Shown: in pieces, positions 1-8,568 of the stretch
Layout: each line of letters starts with the position of its first letter
Position numbering within the stretch: the first letter of the stretch is position 1
NCBI RefSeq assembly: GCF_032999765.1
Contig: NZ_CP136051.1
Span: 2,704,417 to 2,768,416 of the forward strand
Direction of reading: 5' to 3'
From: Imperialibacter roseus
Lineage (GTDB): Bacteria > Bacteroidota > Bacteroidia > Cytophagales > Cyclobacteriaceae
DNA length: 64,000 nt
The notes under the pieces: generated by a model
The model's input: only the letters and a program-made list of their open reading frames with translations
Databases searched by the model: none
What the model was told of the DNA's origin: nothing
Program-made: the position numbers and the translations under genes

Positions 1-3000
1 TGGCTATCTTCGTGCTGTGGGTATTCCTGCGCCGGCTCAAGTTCATCCTCAGCATAGCCCTGGCCATTCCTATTTCTGTGTATACGGCCTTCAACTTCTT
101 CTACGCCTACGATATCTCCATCAACAGCCTCACACTGATTGGCATGGCCCTGGCCATTGGCATGCTGCTCGACAACAGCGTGGTGGTGATCGAAAACATC
201 TACCGCCACGTGGTGAACAAAAAGCCGCCCGAAGAAGCCGTGGTGCAGGGCACCAAAGAAGTGATGCGTTCTGTGATAGCGGCTACGCTCACCACCGTCA
301 CGGTGTTCCTGCCCTTTATTTTCTCTACCAACTTCCTGGCGACCACTATTGGCACGCAAATCGGCGTCTCCATCATCTCCACCCTGCTGGTGTCGCTCGT
401 AGTGGCCCTGGTGCTTATTCCCATGCTGGCCCATGCGGCCATCGACAAGACTGACGAAGCAAAGGCGCCTTTGATCAAGAACGCTTCTATCCGTCAGCGC
501 ACCATCCAGATGTACATGGTCATCCTGAAGTCGTGCTTCAGAAGGCCCGCCTTCACCATCATCGGCGGCATTGTGCTGTTCTTTATTACCATCGGCCTCA
601 GCCTGCTGATCAGTGTGGCCAGCCTCAACGAAGTGGAAACCGAGAACATGAACATGTTCGTGACCATGCCCCAGGGTGCTACGCTGGCATCTACTGATCT
701 GCTCACGCAAAAGATTGAAGAAAAGGTGATGGCCATCCCCGTAGTCGACCAACTCATCAGCCAGGTAACTGAAGGAAGCTCCGTACTGACCGTGCAGGTG
801 GTGGAAGGTTTCAATAAGCTCGATACCATCTCTGCTGCCGACCTGAGAAACCGCCTCAGTGCCATTGCCAAAGACTTTGAAGACATCGAAATTTCCCTCG
901 ATGCACCGCCCCCGTCTGTAAGCGGGACGGACGGCGGGGGCTCGTCTGCCGGAGACGACTTCGAGCGCATGCTGGGCATTGGCACGCCCTCTGAGCAGGT
1001 CATCATCAAAGGCAGCGACTACGAAGCCATGCAGTCCATTGCCAACGACATCAACACTTTCATTGCCAGCCTGCAGTCGGTGGAGCGCAGCACGGTGAAT
1101 GTGAGCCCCGAGCGGCCCGAAGCCCATATTTTGTTCGACCAGCGCCGCATGAGCGCCAACAGCATCACCCAGCAGGACGTGTCCACCGGTCTCAACGACT
1201 TCCAGCCCTCCTTTGCCTCCGGCTCCAACTTTGTGAGCGGCGACGAAGAGTTTGAAATCACCATCCGCACGCAGGACCAGGTGGAAGTGGGCGCCAAAGA
1301 CATGAAGGACCTGCGGGAAATGCCTATCACCAATGCCGCAGGCGCTACCCATACCCTGGCCGACATTGGCTCGGTCATTTACTCCGCCGGGGAAAGCCGG
1401 ATCAGGCGCCTCAACCAGGAGAAACGCATTGAGATCACCTACAGCTTTATCGACGAGGTGGTGAACTCCGAGTCGCTGCTGGAAGCCTCCCGGCTGGAAA
1501 TCGACCAGATCGTGGCAGGCATCAATATCCCCTCCGGCATTGTGGCGGACGTGGTGCACGACGAAGGGCTGTTCGACGAGTTCTACTTTCTCATTGCTGC
1601 TGCCATCATCATCATCTTCATGATCCTGGCCGCTGTGTTTGAATCGCTCTACCTGCCCGTGGTGATCATGTTCTCTATTCCGCTCGCTGCCATTGGCGCT
1701 TTTATGGGACTCACCTTTACCGGCAACTCCCTGCTCAACGCCAATACCCTCATTGGCTTCCTGATCCTGCTGGGTGTGGTGGTGAACAACGGCATCATTC
1801 TCATCGACTATTCGCATTTGCTGCGCCGCCAGGGCTACAACAAATACAGGGCCCTCATCATGAGCGGTATTTCCCGCATCAGGCCCATCCTCATCACGTC
1901 CATCACCACCATTGTGGCCATGCTGCCCCTTGCCATGGGTGAAGCGGAATACGTGGTCAGCATTGGGCAGCCCTTCGCCATCACCGTCATGGGCGGACTG
2001 GCCTTTGCCACCATCCTCACGCTGATTTATATCCCCACCATGAGTGCGGGCTTCGAAAGTGTGCTCGACTGGTTCCGTGGCCTGAAGCCTGTGATTAAGT
2101 TTGGGCAAATCGCCCTGATCACTGCCCTGGCCATCCTCATCTTCACCCAGATAGAAGGCTTCCTCTGGCAGTCCATCTGGTTCCTGTCGGCGCTGATCCT
2201 TGTGCCGGGGGGCACCCACTTTATCATGACCTCCCTGCGCCAGGCCAATGCCAAAATGGTGGACAAGAACGAGAAAATGCATATTGAGGTGCAAAACCTC
2301 ACCAAGGTGTATGGCAGGCCCGGCCGCTGGCTGAGAGAATGGAAAGGCAACAAGCACCTGTTCGATGAGCGGGGTGAAGAAATCATCACAGGCAAGAGCA
2401 TTCTGCAAAACCTGATCTGGCAAGTGGCCCTCATGGGCTTCCTTGTCTATTTCATCTATTTCTTCCTCGACAAAGCCTTCTGGCAGCTGGTGTTCATGAT
2501 CGGCCTGCATGCCCTGCTGCTTTCCATCTTCCACGATGTGGAGCAGTGGGCCGACGACAAGCGGCCACGGTTGTTCAGCTTCCTGAGCGGACTCCTCTAC
2601 TGGGTCTTCCCTATCGTGAGTGCCGTGTACCTCTATGCCGATATCCAGGTGAAGGGCCTGGGCATTGTGCTGATCGTCCTTTGGTTCATTGGCTTGTTCC
2701 TGGTGCGCATGGCCAATAAGCTGAAAAAGAAACCGGTGGATCCGCAGCAGCTCACCGGTCGCTTCAAAGGCATCCGGCGCTTGTACTGGAAGTTGGTGCT
2801 GGTCATCCCCTTTGTGAAGCCTAAGAAGTCGCAGTTCAAAGCGCTGAAGGGCGTGAGCCTCACCATTGAGCAGGGCATGTTCGGCTTGTTGGGCCCCAAC
2901 GGCGCCGGTAAAACCACCCTTATGCGGATTTTGTGCGGCATCATGGACCAGAGCTATGGCAAAATCTGGATCAATGGCCACGACACTACACTGAAGCGAG

Positions 3001-3698
3001 AGGAGCTCCAGGGCCTTATCGGCTACCTGCCCCAGGCCTTTGGCACCTACGAAAACATGACGCCCTACCAGTTCCTCGACTACCAGGCCATCCTGCGGAA
3101 GATCAGCAACAAAAAAGAAAGAGAAGACAGGGTGCAGTACGTGCTCAGGGCGGTGCACATGGACGAGCACCAGCACAAGAAGATTGGCTCCTTCTCAGGT
3201 GGTATGAAGCAGCGCATTGGCATTGCCCAGATTTTGCTTCACCTGCCCAAAATACTGGTGGTGGATGAGCCCACGGCCGGCCTCGATCCTCTGGAGCGCA
3301 TCCGCTTCCGCAACCTGCTGGTGGAGCTGAGCCGGGAGCGCATTGTGGTGTTTTCCACCCACATCATCGAAGACATTGCCAGTAGCTGCAACCACCTGGC
3401 CGTACTCATTTCCGGTAATATCGAGTACAACGGCAGCCCCACCTCCATGGCAGAGCTGGCCAAAGGCAAGGTGTGGGAATTCCACCTCTCGCCGGAACAG
3501 TTTGAAGAAGAAAAGAGCCACTATGTGATTGTGCACCATATGCGGGAAGGCGACAAGATTCGGGTGAAATGCCTGGCGGGTGAGCAGCCCCGGGCCGACG
3601 CCACACCGGTGCGGGCCAACCTCGAAGACGCCTACCTGTGGTTAATGAAAAGTAAAAACAACAAGAAGAATGAAGAGCTACCTGTTTCTGCCGTATAG
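1..3698 (+). CDS. RND exporter permease fused to ABC ATPase (5' end outside window)
   Basis: The gene is cut by the window edge: the frame is open through codons 3-11 before the first GTG at 12, so the true start lies upstream. Counting that GTG as residue 1, the N-terminal half is the back half of an AcrB-type RND pump, with the TM4 motif GMLLDNSVVVIENIYR, a large periplasmic loop at about 205-525 and a second membrane block to about 690. From residue 756 an ABC ATPase begins (MHIEVQNLTKVYG). It is broken by an insert of about 170 residues with four hydrophobic segments and resumes near 938. Walker A GPNGAGKTT is at about 962, signature SGGMKQR at 1062, Walker B DEPTAGLD at 1085 and switch His at 1117, so the ATPase looks active. 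It overlaps the next permease gene by 29 bases, which suggests a combined pump. The substrate is unknown. A drug, lipid or metal exporter are all possible. Confidence 0.9.
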   Translation, partial: AIFVLWVFLRRLKFILSIALAIPISVYTAFNFFYAYDISINSLTLIGMALAIGMLLDNSVVVIENIYRHVVNKKPPEEAVVQGTKEVMRSVIAATLTTVTVFLPFIFSTNFLATTIGTQIGVSIISTLLVSLVVALVLIPMLAHAAIDKTDEAKAPLIKNASIRQRTIQMYMVILKSCFRRPAFTIIGGIVLFFITIGLSLLISVASLNEVETENMNMFVTMPQGATLASTDLLTQKIEEKVMAIPVVDQLISQVTEGSSVLTVQVVEGFNKLDTISAADLRNRLSAIAKDFEDIEISLDAPPPSVSGTDGGGSSAGDDFERMLGIGTPSEQVIIKGSDYEAMQSIANDINTFIASLQSVERSTVNVSPERPEAHILFDQRRMSANSITQQDVSTGLNDFQPSFASGSNFVSGDEEFEITIRTQDQVEVGAKDMKDLREMPITNAAGATHTLADIGSVIYSAGESRIRRLNQEKRIEITYSFIDEVVNSESLLEASRLEIDQIVAGINIPSGIVADVVHDEGLFDEFYFLIAAAIIIIFMILAAVFESLYLPVVIMFSIPLAAIGAFMGLTFTGNSLLNANTLIGFLILLGVVVNNGIILIDYSHLLRRQGYNKYRALIMSGISRIRPILITSITTIVAMLPLAMGEAEYVVSIGQPFAITVMGGLAFATILTLIYIPTMSAGFESVLDWFRGLKPVIKFGQIALITALAILIFTQIEGFLWQSIWFLSALILVPGGTHFIMTSLRQANAKMVDKNEKMHIEVQNLTKVYGRPGRWLREWKGNKHLFDERGEEIITGKSILQNLIWQVALMGFLVYFIYFFLDKAFWQLVFMIGLHALLLSIFHDVEQWADDKRPRLFSFLSGLLYWVFPIVSAVYLYADIQVKGLGIVLIVLWFIGLFLVRMANKLKKKPVDPQQLTGRFKGIRRLYWKLVLVIPFVKPKKSQFKALKGVSLTIEQGMFGLLGPNGAGKTTLMRILCGIMDQSYGKIWINGHDTTLKREELQGLIGYLPQAFGTYENMTPYQFLDYQAILRKISNKKEREDRVQYVLRAVHMDEHQHKKIGSFSGGMKQRIGIAQILLHLPKILVVDEPTAGLDPLERIRFRNLLVELSRERIVVFSTHIIEDIASSCNHLAVLISGNIEYNGSPTSMAELAKGKVWEFHLSPEQFEEEKSHYVIVHHMREGDKIRVKCLAGEQPRADATPVRANLEDAYLWLMKSKNNKKNEELPVSAV

Positions 3699-4371
3699 AC
3701 TGATCACCTACAATATCAAGGTGATCTTCGCCAACAAGTTTGTGTACTTTGTGGTGGCGGCCTTCCTGTTCTTTGGGTTGATCATCACCATTGCCATCTT
3801 CGACGACCCCAACTTCAACGAGGCTGTTATTTACGGGTTCCTGGTGTTCCCCGGTCTGTTGCTTATCTTCTACCCCATGGCCTATGGCATTCAAAACGAC
3901 GACGACTCCAAAATGCTGGAAACCATCTTCGGCATTCCCAACTACCGCTACAAGGTGTGGCTGGTGCGCTTTGTGATCACCGCCGGCGTAGCAGCAGCTA
4001 TTCTGGTGGTGCTGGCAGCGCTGGCCAACTTCACCCTGCTCCGCTTCGACATACTGCCAATGCTAGGCCAGGTCATGTTTCCAATTGTCTTCCTTTCCTC
4101 GGTGGCCTTTGTGGTGTCTACCCTCATCCGCAATGGCAACGGCACCGCCATCGTGATTGTGATCATTGCCTTTATGTTCTTTGTGTTTGCCAACCCGCTG
4201 CAAAGCAGCCCCTACAACGTGTTCCTCAACCCCTTCAGCGAACCCCGTGACATGAGCGAGTTTATTTGGACCACCATCATCTTCCGCAACCGCCTCTACC
4301 TGCTGGTAGCCACAAGCCTGTGCCTGCTGTATGGGATGTATAATTTGCAGTACAGGGAGAGGTTTATTTGA
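3670..4371 (+). CDS. ABC-2 type permease subunit
   Basis: A protein of 233 residues with about six hydrophobic segments and short charged loops, typical of a compact ABC-2 type membrane subunit. It starts inside the 3' end of the upstream RND-ABC fusion gene (29-base overlap), so the two should be translated together. The fused ATPase domain would power this permease. The start ATG at 3670 precedes MKSYLFLPYRLITYNIK, a basic amphipathic segment before the first helix, as usual for the family. The gene ends 13 bases before the convergent hsdM stop, where base composition changes sharply. The substrate cannot be inferred. Confidence 0.82.
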   Translation: MKSYLFLPYRLITYNIKVIFANKFVYFVVAAFLFFGLIITIAIFDDPNFNEAVIYGFLVFPGLLLIFYPMAYGIQNDDDSKMLETIFGIPNYRYKVWLVRFVITAGVAAAILVVLAALANFTLLRFDILPMLGQVMFPIVFLSSVAFVVSTLIRNGNGTAIVIVIIAFMFFVFANPLQSSPYNVFLNPFSEPRDMSEFIWTTIIFRNRLYLLVATSLCLLYGMYNLQYRERFI

Positions 4372-4383
4372 GGGGAGGCTGGA

Positions 4384-5844
4384 CTAACCTTCTAGCTTTA
4401 ATCTAATTTCTTTAAAGCTTTCCAAGGCTCCTTCAATATTCTCAATTATCTCATTAGATAATTCGTGCGGATCAGGTAAATTGTCCAAATCTAATATACT
4501 GTCATTACGTAGCCAGAAAATATCTAAGCTCGTTTTATCACGATTTAAAAGTTCTTTTCGTGAATACTTTCGCCAACGACCTTCAGGATTTTCTTGTGAC
4601 CATGTTTCTTTTCTTTTGGTGAGATCAACGGAATGATATAACTCTATAAACTCCTTTAAATCTGTGGCTTTGAGAGGATTCTTCTTTGGAGTATGGTTAA
4701 TATTAGTTCTATAATCATAATACCAAACTTCTTTAGTAGCTGATTTTACTGACTCTTGAGGTTTATCAAAGAAAAGAACATTTGCTTTTACTCCTTGGGC
4801 ATAAAAAATTCCAGTTGGAAGTCGTAGAATAGTATGTAAGTTGGTTTCTTCCAATAGTCTTTTTCTGATAGTCTCTCCGGCTCCCCCTTCAAACAGCACA
4901 TTATCAGGAAGAACTACTGCTGCACGACCATTATTTTTCAACATTGCAACTATATGTTGTAAAAATGCTAGCTGTTTATTACTAGTTGTTACCCAGAAAT
5001 CTTTTCTAAGAAAATATCCATCTTTTTTAGACTGCTCTATATCAATGGTTGGAATATCACTACTACTCACTCCAAATGGAGGATTCGCCAATACAATCGA
5101 CACCTTTTCATTTTCTTCAACTTCTCCATTAATTCCACGTTTTAGACTGTCTGTAACTTGTATGTCAGGAGTTTCTTTTAGGTCACCTACACCATGTAGA
5201 AAGAGATTCATTAAACACAAACGAGCCGTAGATTTCTCAATTTCCCATCCATGGAATGCTTTGAATTTTAGAAAATTAGCCTCTTCCTTTGATAATTGCT
5301 TTTCACTTAAATGATTCAAGGCGCCAAGAAAGAACCCACCGGTACCACAAGAAGGATCGGCAATGGTTTCCATGGGTTTTGGGTCTATACAGGTTATCAT
5401 CGCAGAAATAACAGACCGAGGAGTAAAGTACTGACCCGCACCACTGTTTTCAGCATTTTTCTGAAGAAGTGATTCGTAGATTTCTCCTTTGATATCTACG
5501 TCCTGATTTGTCCAATTTTCACCATCAATGAGCTTAATTAATCTTTTTAATTTAACTGAATCATGAATTTTATTCTGTGCACCGGCAAAAATCTTACTTA
5601 ACATTCCACCGGCACTAGATAATCTTTTTAGAAGATTTTCATAATCTTCTATGATCTGAACACTCGTTAAAATTGTTTGCCAATCGCATCTTTTAGGCAA
5701 GTTATATTGACTCTTATTTTCATCCGCCATTTTAAGGAATAGCAAAAAAGTCAATTGCTCCAAATAGTCACCGTATCCAAGTCCGTCATCTCTAAGTGTA
5801 TCACAGAATGACCATATTTTCGCTATTAAATTATTTGTTGCCAT
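4384..5844 (-). CDS. hsdM: Type I restriction-modification DNA methyltransferase subunit (HsdM)
   Basis: An N6-adenine DNA methyltransferase of 486 residues. It has the helical HsdM N-terminal domain, the GQYFTPR motif near 137-143, the SAM-binding motif ADPSCGTGG at about 162-170 and the catalytic NPPF near 254-257. These are intact, so methylation activity is expected. With HsdS it would methylate a bipartite site. It is the last gene of the five-gene operon, starting 4 bases after the PD-(D/E)XK gene stops. In classical type I loci hsdM sits next to hsdS or hsdR, but here three other genes separate it from hsdS. No HsdR helicase is present in the window. The gene is AT-rich compared with the RND gene beside it, consistent with transfer. 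Confidence 0.93.
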   Translation of the reverse strand: MATNNLIAKIWSFCDTLRDDGLGYGDYLEQLTFLLFLKMADENKSQYNLPKRCDWQTILTSVQIIEDYENLLKRLSSAGGMLSKIFAGAQNKIHDSVKLKRLIKLIDGENWTNQDVDIKGEIYESLLQKNAENSGAGQYFTPRSVISAMITCIDPKPMETIADPSCGTGGFFLGALNHLSEKQLSKEEANFLKFKAFHGWEIEKSTARLCLMNLFLHGVGDLKETPDIQVTDSLKRGINGEVEENEKVSIVLANPPFGVSSSDIPTIDIEQSKKDGYFLRKDFWVTTSNKQLAFLQHIVAMLKNNGRAAVVLPDNVLFEGGAGETIRKRLLEETNLHTILRLPTGIFYAQGVKANVLFFDKPQESVKSATKEVWYYDYRTNINHTPKKNPLKATDLKEFIELYHSVDLTKRKETWSQENPEGRWRKYSRKELLNRDKTSLDIFWLRNDSILDLDNLPDPHELSNEIIENIEGALESFKEIRLKLEG

Positions 5845-5848
5845 GTTT

Positions 5849-7666
5849 CTAAATTTCTGAGATTATTTCCTCTTGCTCAATATCAAAATGGATATAGGAA
5901 AAAGGAAGCTTAATAAAATTCTTTAGATGATTAAGGTAGTTTCTAACTTCACCTGACGGTGCCACATGAGAAACCAAAACAATACATTGGGCTTCATTCA
6001 CATTGGGATATAGAGAATATTCCAACAACTGCCCAATTCCTTCTCTAATTGAAGTTCTCAAACTGTTGTAAGTTTTGATTTCATAAAATATATAGCCAGT
6101 GTCGGTTTTTCGGGTCACGTCAATTCTTGATGCCCCATAAGCCATACACTCCCGTTTCACAATTGCTTTACCATACTTCTTCTGAAGGTATTTCAAAAAT
6201 TTGGTTTGCAGAATATTGTGTTTTAACTCGAGTTCAATCTCTCTCTTTCTACCGGTTCTTTTGCTTTTTGTACCCAGATCAGCTTCCTCACTGCCTGTGT
6301 CTTCGAATGAAAATCCTGTTTTTACACTATCCTTAATTTTTTCCTGCAGATCGGACGGCAGATCCATTAAAGTGTATCGATTGGATGCAATTTCATTATC
6401 GTTCAATACAGGAATTAGCTCCGCTGGGATTTCATTGAGTTGAGCGGCTTTGAACTTCACATTGAACAACTGTTCTGCACCTTCTTTAATCCATGTGTCT
6501 AACTGACGAGAATCCAGGTTAAGATTGTACAGATCGGCTTTCATTTCATCATACCAACCTTCTTTTCTATAGTGCGCTAATATCTTTTCTGATTCTTCGG
6601 GTAAGAGGACTTCAACATCTTTCAGGTTGGTAACCCAAAAACTTTTGTTTGATTCCGCATCTCTGGTGTAAAGCGTAAGGTCAAAAATTTGACCTTCATA
6701 CTTTGAGCGATATTTATGAATCGGTTCTAGAAAGCCATACTTATAGCCCTCAATCACTTTGTCTCCATCGAATAGCCATTCCTCATGACCAAAACCATGC
6801 TCATTTTCAAAACTCGGATTGGTTGATTTACCTGTTAAACCGGACGGCTTTATCCATCCGTTGGTGTTCCAGGTGATGCGGGCAATTTTGGATTCTTTAG
6901 AAAGTATTTCTTTTAAGTAATCATGATTTGCTATTTGCTCCTCAATATATTCTTTGGTCTCCTTTATTAATCTTTCCCAATTATAATTGTGTATTTCATC
7001 AAATGAAATCTTCCACCATCTCCAGCTATTTTTAGGGTCATCTTTGAATTGCTTTAGAATTTCAAGTTTTGAATCTGAAAGTTTCTTGGTGGTGGCGTGA
7101 TAACCATCTAGCTTAAAGCCAATAAATCTATCGTAAGCTGCTACCTCAGCATTAAAAAAAATATCATTGTCTTCCCCTTTATAAATTCTAGGCCATAAAT
7201 AGTCAACTACCTTTGTGTTTGTCCCAAGCCAACGACCATCATATCTTATTTTGAATCCTACTAGCTTCACTTGTTCAAGCCAGTATTTAAGCTTTGCATT
7301 TATTGGGTACAATTTCCTTCCATAATGCTCTTGATCTTTATTGGATTTCCTATAATCTTCATGATATATAGACTCATAAAAATCCAGTTCTTCCTTAGTA
7401 AAGAAATTATACCCTCCCTCATAATACTGAAATTCAAAACCTAAGTGATTTTCAACATATCCACGGTACGATTCATTGGATTGGAATTGTAATTGCTCTT
7501 CGGTGGCTAGTTCATAGGCGGTTCTTATCAGATGTTTAAACGGATACTCTTTGCCATTAACGACCACATAATATTGACTCCAAACATAGTTTTTGGGAAT
7601 GCCATGCGCATCTATGATGGCTGCAGCTTGCTCAATATGGCTTTTATGTAATGCTTCGAGTTTCAT
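5849..7666 (-). CDS. PD-(D/E)XK nuclease-like protein with putative DNA-reader domain
   Basis: A 605-residue protein of no family I can name with certainty. The C-terminus (about 475-605) has a restriction-like nuclease core: a helix with conserved charged residues, then RID516V and, after a short hairpin, E529-I-K531. This is the spacing of a PD-(D/E)XK active site. It is followed by a helix with an EGIGQLLEYS motif, common in Mrr/VSR-like folds. A middle domain at about 261-355 (NTNGWIKPSG, GFGHEEWLFD, GYKYGFLEP) looks like a compact, aromatic-rich reader domain, by inference one that senses DNA. The N-terminus (1-250) is unrecognised and rich in W and Y. No helicase motif is present, so it is not HsdR. 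It starts 5 bases after the ptuB-like stop and ends 4 bases before hsdM. It probably supplies DNA cleavage for this operon. Confidence 0.75.
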   Translation of the reverse strand: MKLEALHKSHIEQAAAIIDAHGIPKNYVWSQYYVVVNGKEYPFKHLIRTAYELATEEQLQFQSNESYRGYVENHLGFEFQYYEGGYNFFTKEELDFYESIYHEDYRKSNKDQEHYGRKLYPINAKLKYWLEQVKLVGFKIRYDGRWLGTNTKVVDYLWPRIYKGEDNDIFFNAEVAAYDRFIGFKLDGYHATTKKLSDSKLEILKQFKDDPKNSWRWWKISFDEIHNYNWERLIKETKEYIEEQIANHDYLKEILSKESKIARITWNTNGWIKPSGLTGKSTNPSFENEHGFGHEEWLFDGDKVIEGYKYGFLEPIHKYRSKYEGQIFDLTLYTRDAESNKSFWVTNLKDVEVLLPEESEKILAHYRKEGWYDEMKADLYNLNLDSRQLDTWIKEGAEQLFNVKFKAAQLNEIPAELIPVLNDNEIASNRYTLMDLPSDLQEKIKDSVKTGFSFEDTGSEEADLGTKSKRTGRKREIELELKHNILQTKFLKYLQKKYGKAIVKRECMAYGASRIDVTRKTDTGYIFYEIKTYNSLRTSIREGIGQLLEYSLYPNVNEAQCIVLVSHVAPSGEVRNYLNHLKNFIKLPFSYIHFDIEQEEIISEI

Positions 7667-7671
7667 AAAGG

Positions 7672-8568
7672 CTAGTTTTGGGCATTATCAGGTTCAGCTT
7701 CCTTTTCTGCTGGAATAATAAAATCAGCACAGATACTATCTACCTCTATTGATTCTTCTAATAATGCAAGTGCCCAATCTCGTCTAGATGCCCGAAGGCA
7801 AGCTCTTACGGTTGCAGAAAGCTCTTCGCATGGAGCAATGAGTTTTCTTATTTCCTCTAGTTTATTTTCTAATCTCTCTTCTTTCTTTGGTGAAGGTGCT
7901 GATTGGTAATCTTTATCAAGAATATCAACTTCCTGAATCAAGGTGTTACATTTTTTCCATTTGATGTGCCTTGCACTTTTTAAATCCGGGAAGTTTAAGT
8001 CTAGTTTTTCAATGGTGTATTTTGCTCGAATATGATCCCAATTAGTATCGACAGTGTTAGCAGGTTTCATTTCCCCATCTTCATTAACTATTAATTTTTT
8101 AGGGTCACTTTTTTTCGTGGGATCCAAAAAATAAATCACCTCATTTTCACAATCATCTTCAGGACACGTTGAACAATAAGCTTTTACAGCAAAGTGATCC
8201 AACTTTGAAGTGTTGCCTACACTACCTGAAATTCTGTAATTTTTATAATCGAAAGTAAACCACCAATAACCATCTCGTTCAACTTTGACACCAGATGTAT
8301 CGTCTATTGCCCTCTTCTTGGGACGAAAATGGTCTACATGATAATAGGAATAAATCTCTCTGGCTTCAGAGTACCAACACTTCCCATAAGATAGCTTCTT
8401 AAGCTCTTCTTTTAAAGCCTTCCAATGTTTTTGACTTGAATCCCTGTCAATTATCTTGTCTCGTTCAGTCTTATCGTCTCTATTGCCTATTAGTTCATCG
8501 AGAAGCACTTGAGATTTATCAAGCCACTCTTTTGATGGCGCTAATTTGTTTATGTCAATATAAATCAT
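7672..8568 (-). CDS. PtuB-like HNH endonuclease (Septu type)
   Basis: A 298-residue protein resembling the HNH nuclease of Septu (PtuB) and of retron-associated ATPase-HNH pairs. Visible marks are KCWYSEAR (61-70), the core VDHFRPKK (78-85), a YWWFTFDYKN stretch (101-110), N119-T-S-K122, and the family-typical block around ENEVIYFLDPTKKSDPKK (141-158). Usual PtuB proteins carry zinc-binding CxxC pairs. Here the first pair is C-x-x-S and the second (normally SCxxCN) reads SGSVGN, while a C-x-x-C occurs later at AYCSTC. So the catalytic His-Asn-like residues are kept but zinc binding may differ. Its ATG overlaps the stop of the upstream ATPase gene by 4 bases (ATGA), the usual PtuA-PtuB arrangement. 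Confidence 0.82.
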   Translation of the reverse strand: MIYIDINKLAPSKEWLDKSQVLLDELIGNRDDKTERDKIIDRDSSQKHWKALKEELKKLSYGKCWYSEAREIYSYYHVDHFRPKKRAIDDTSGVKVERDGYWWFTFDYKNYRISGSVGNTSKLDHFAVKAYCSTCPEDDCENEVIYFLDPTKKSDPKKLIVNEDGEMKPANTVDTNWDHIRAKYTIEKLDLNFPDLKSARHIKWKKCNTLIQEVDILDKDYQSAPSPKKEERLENKLEEIRKLIAPCEELSATVRACLRASRRDWALALLEESIEVDSICADFIIPAEKEAEPDNAQN

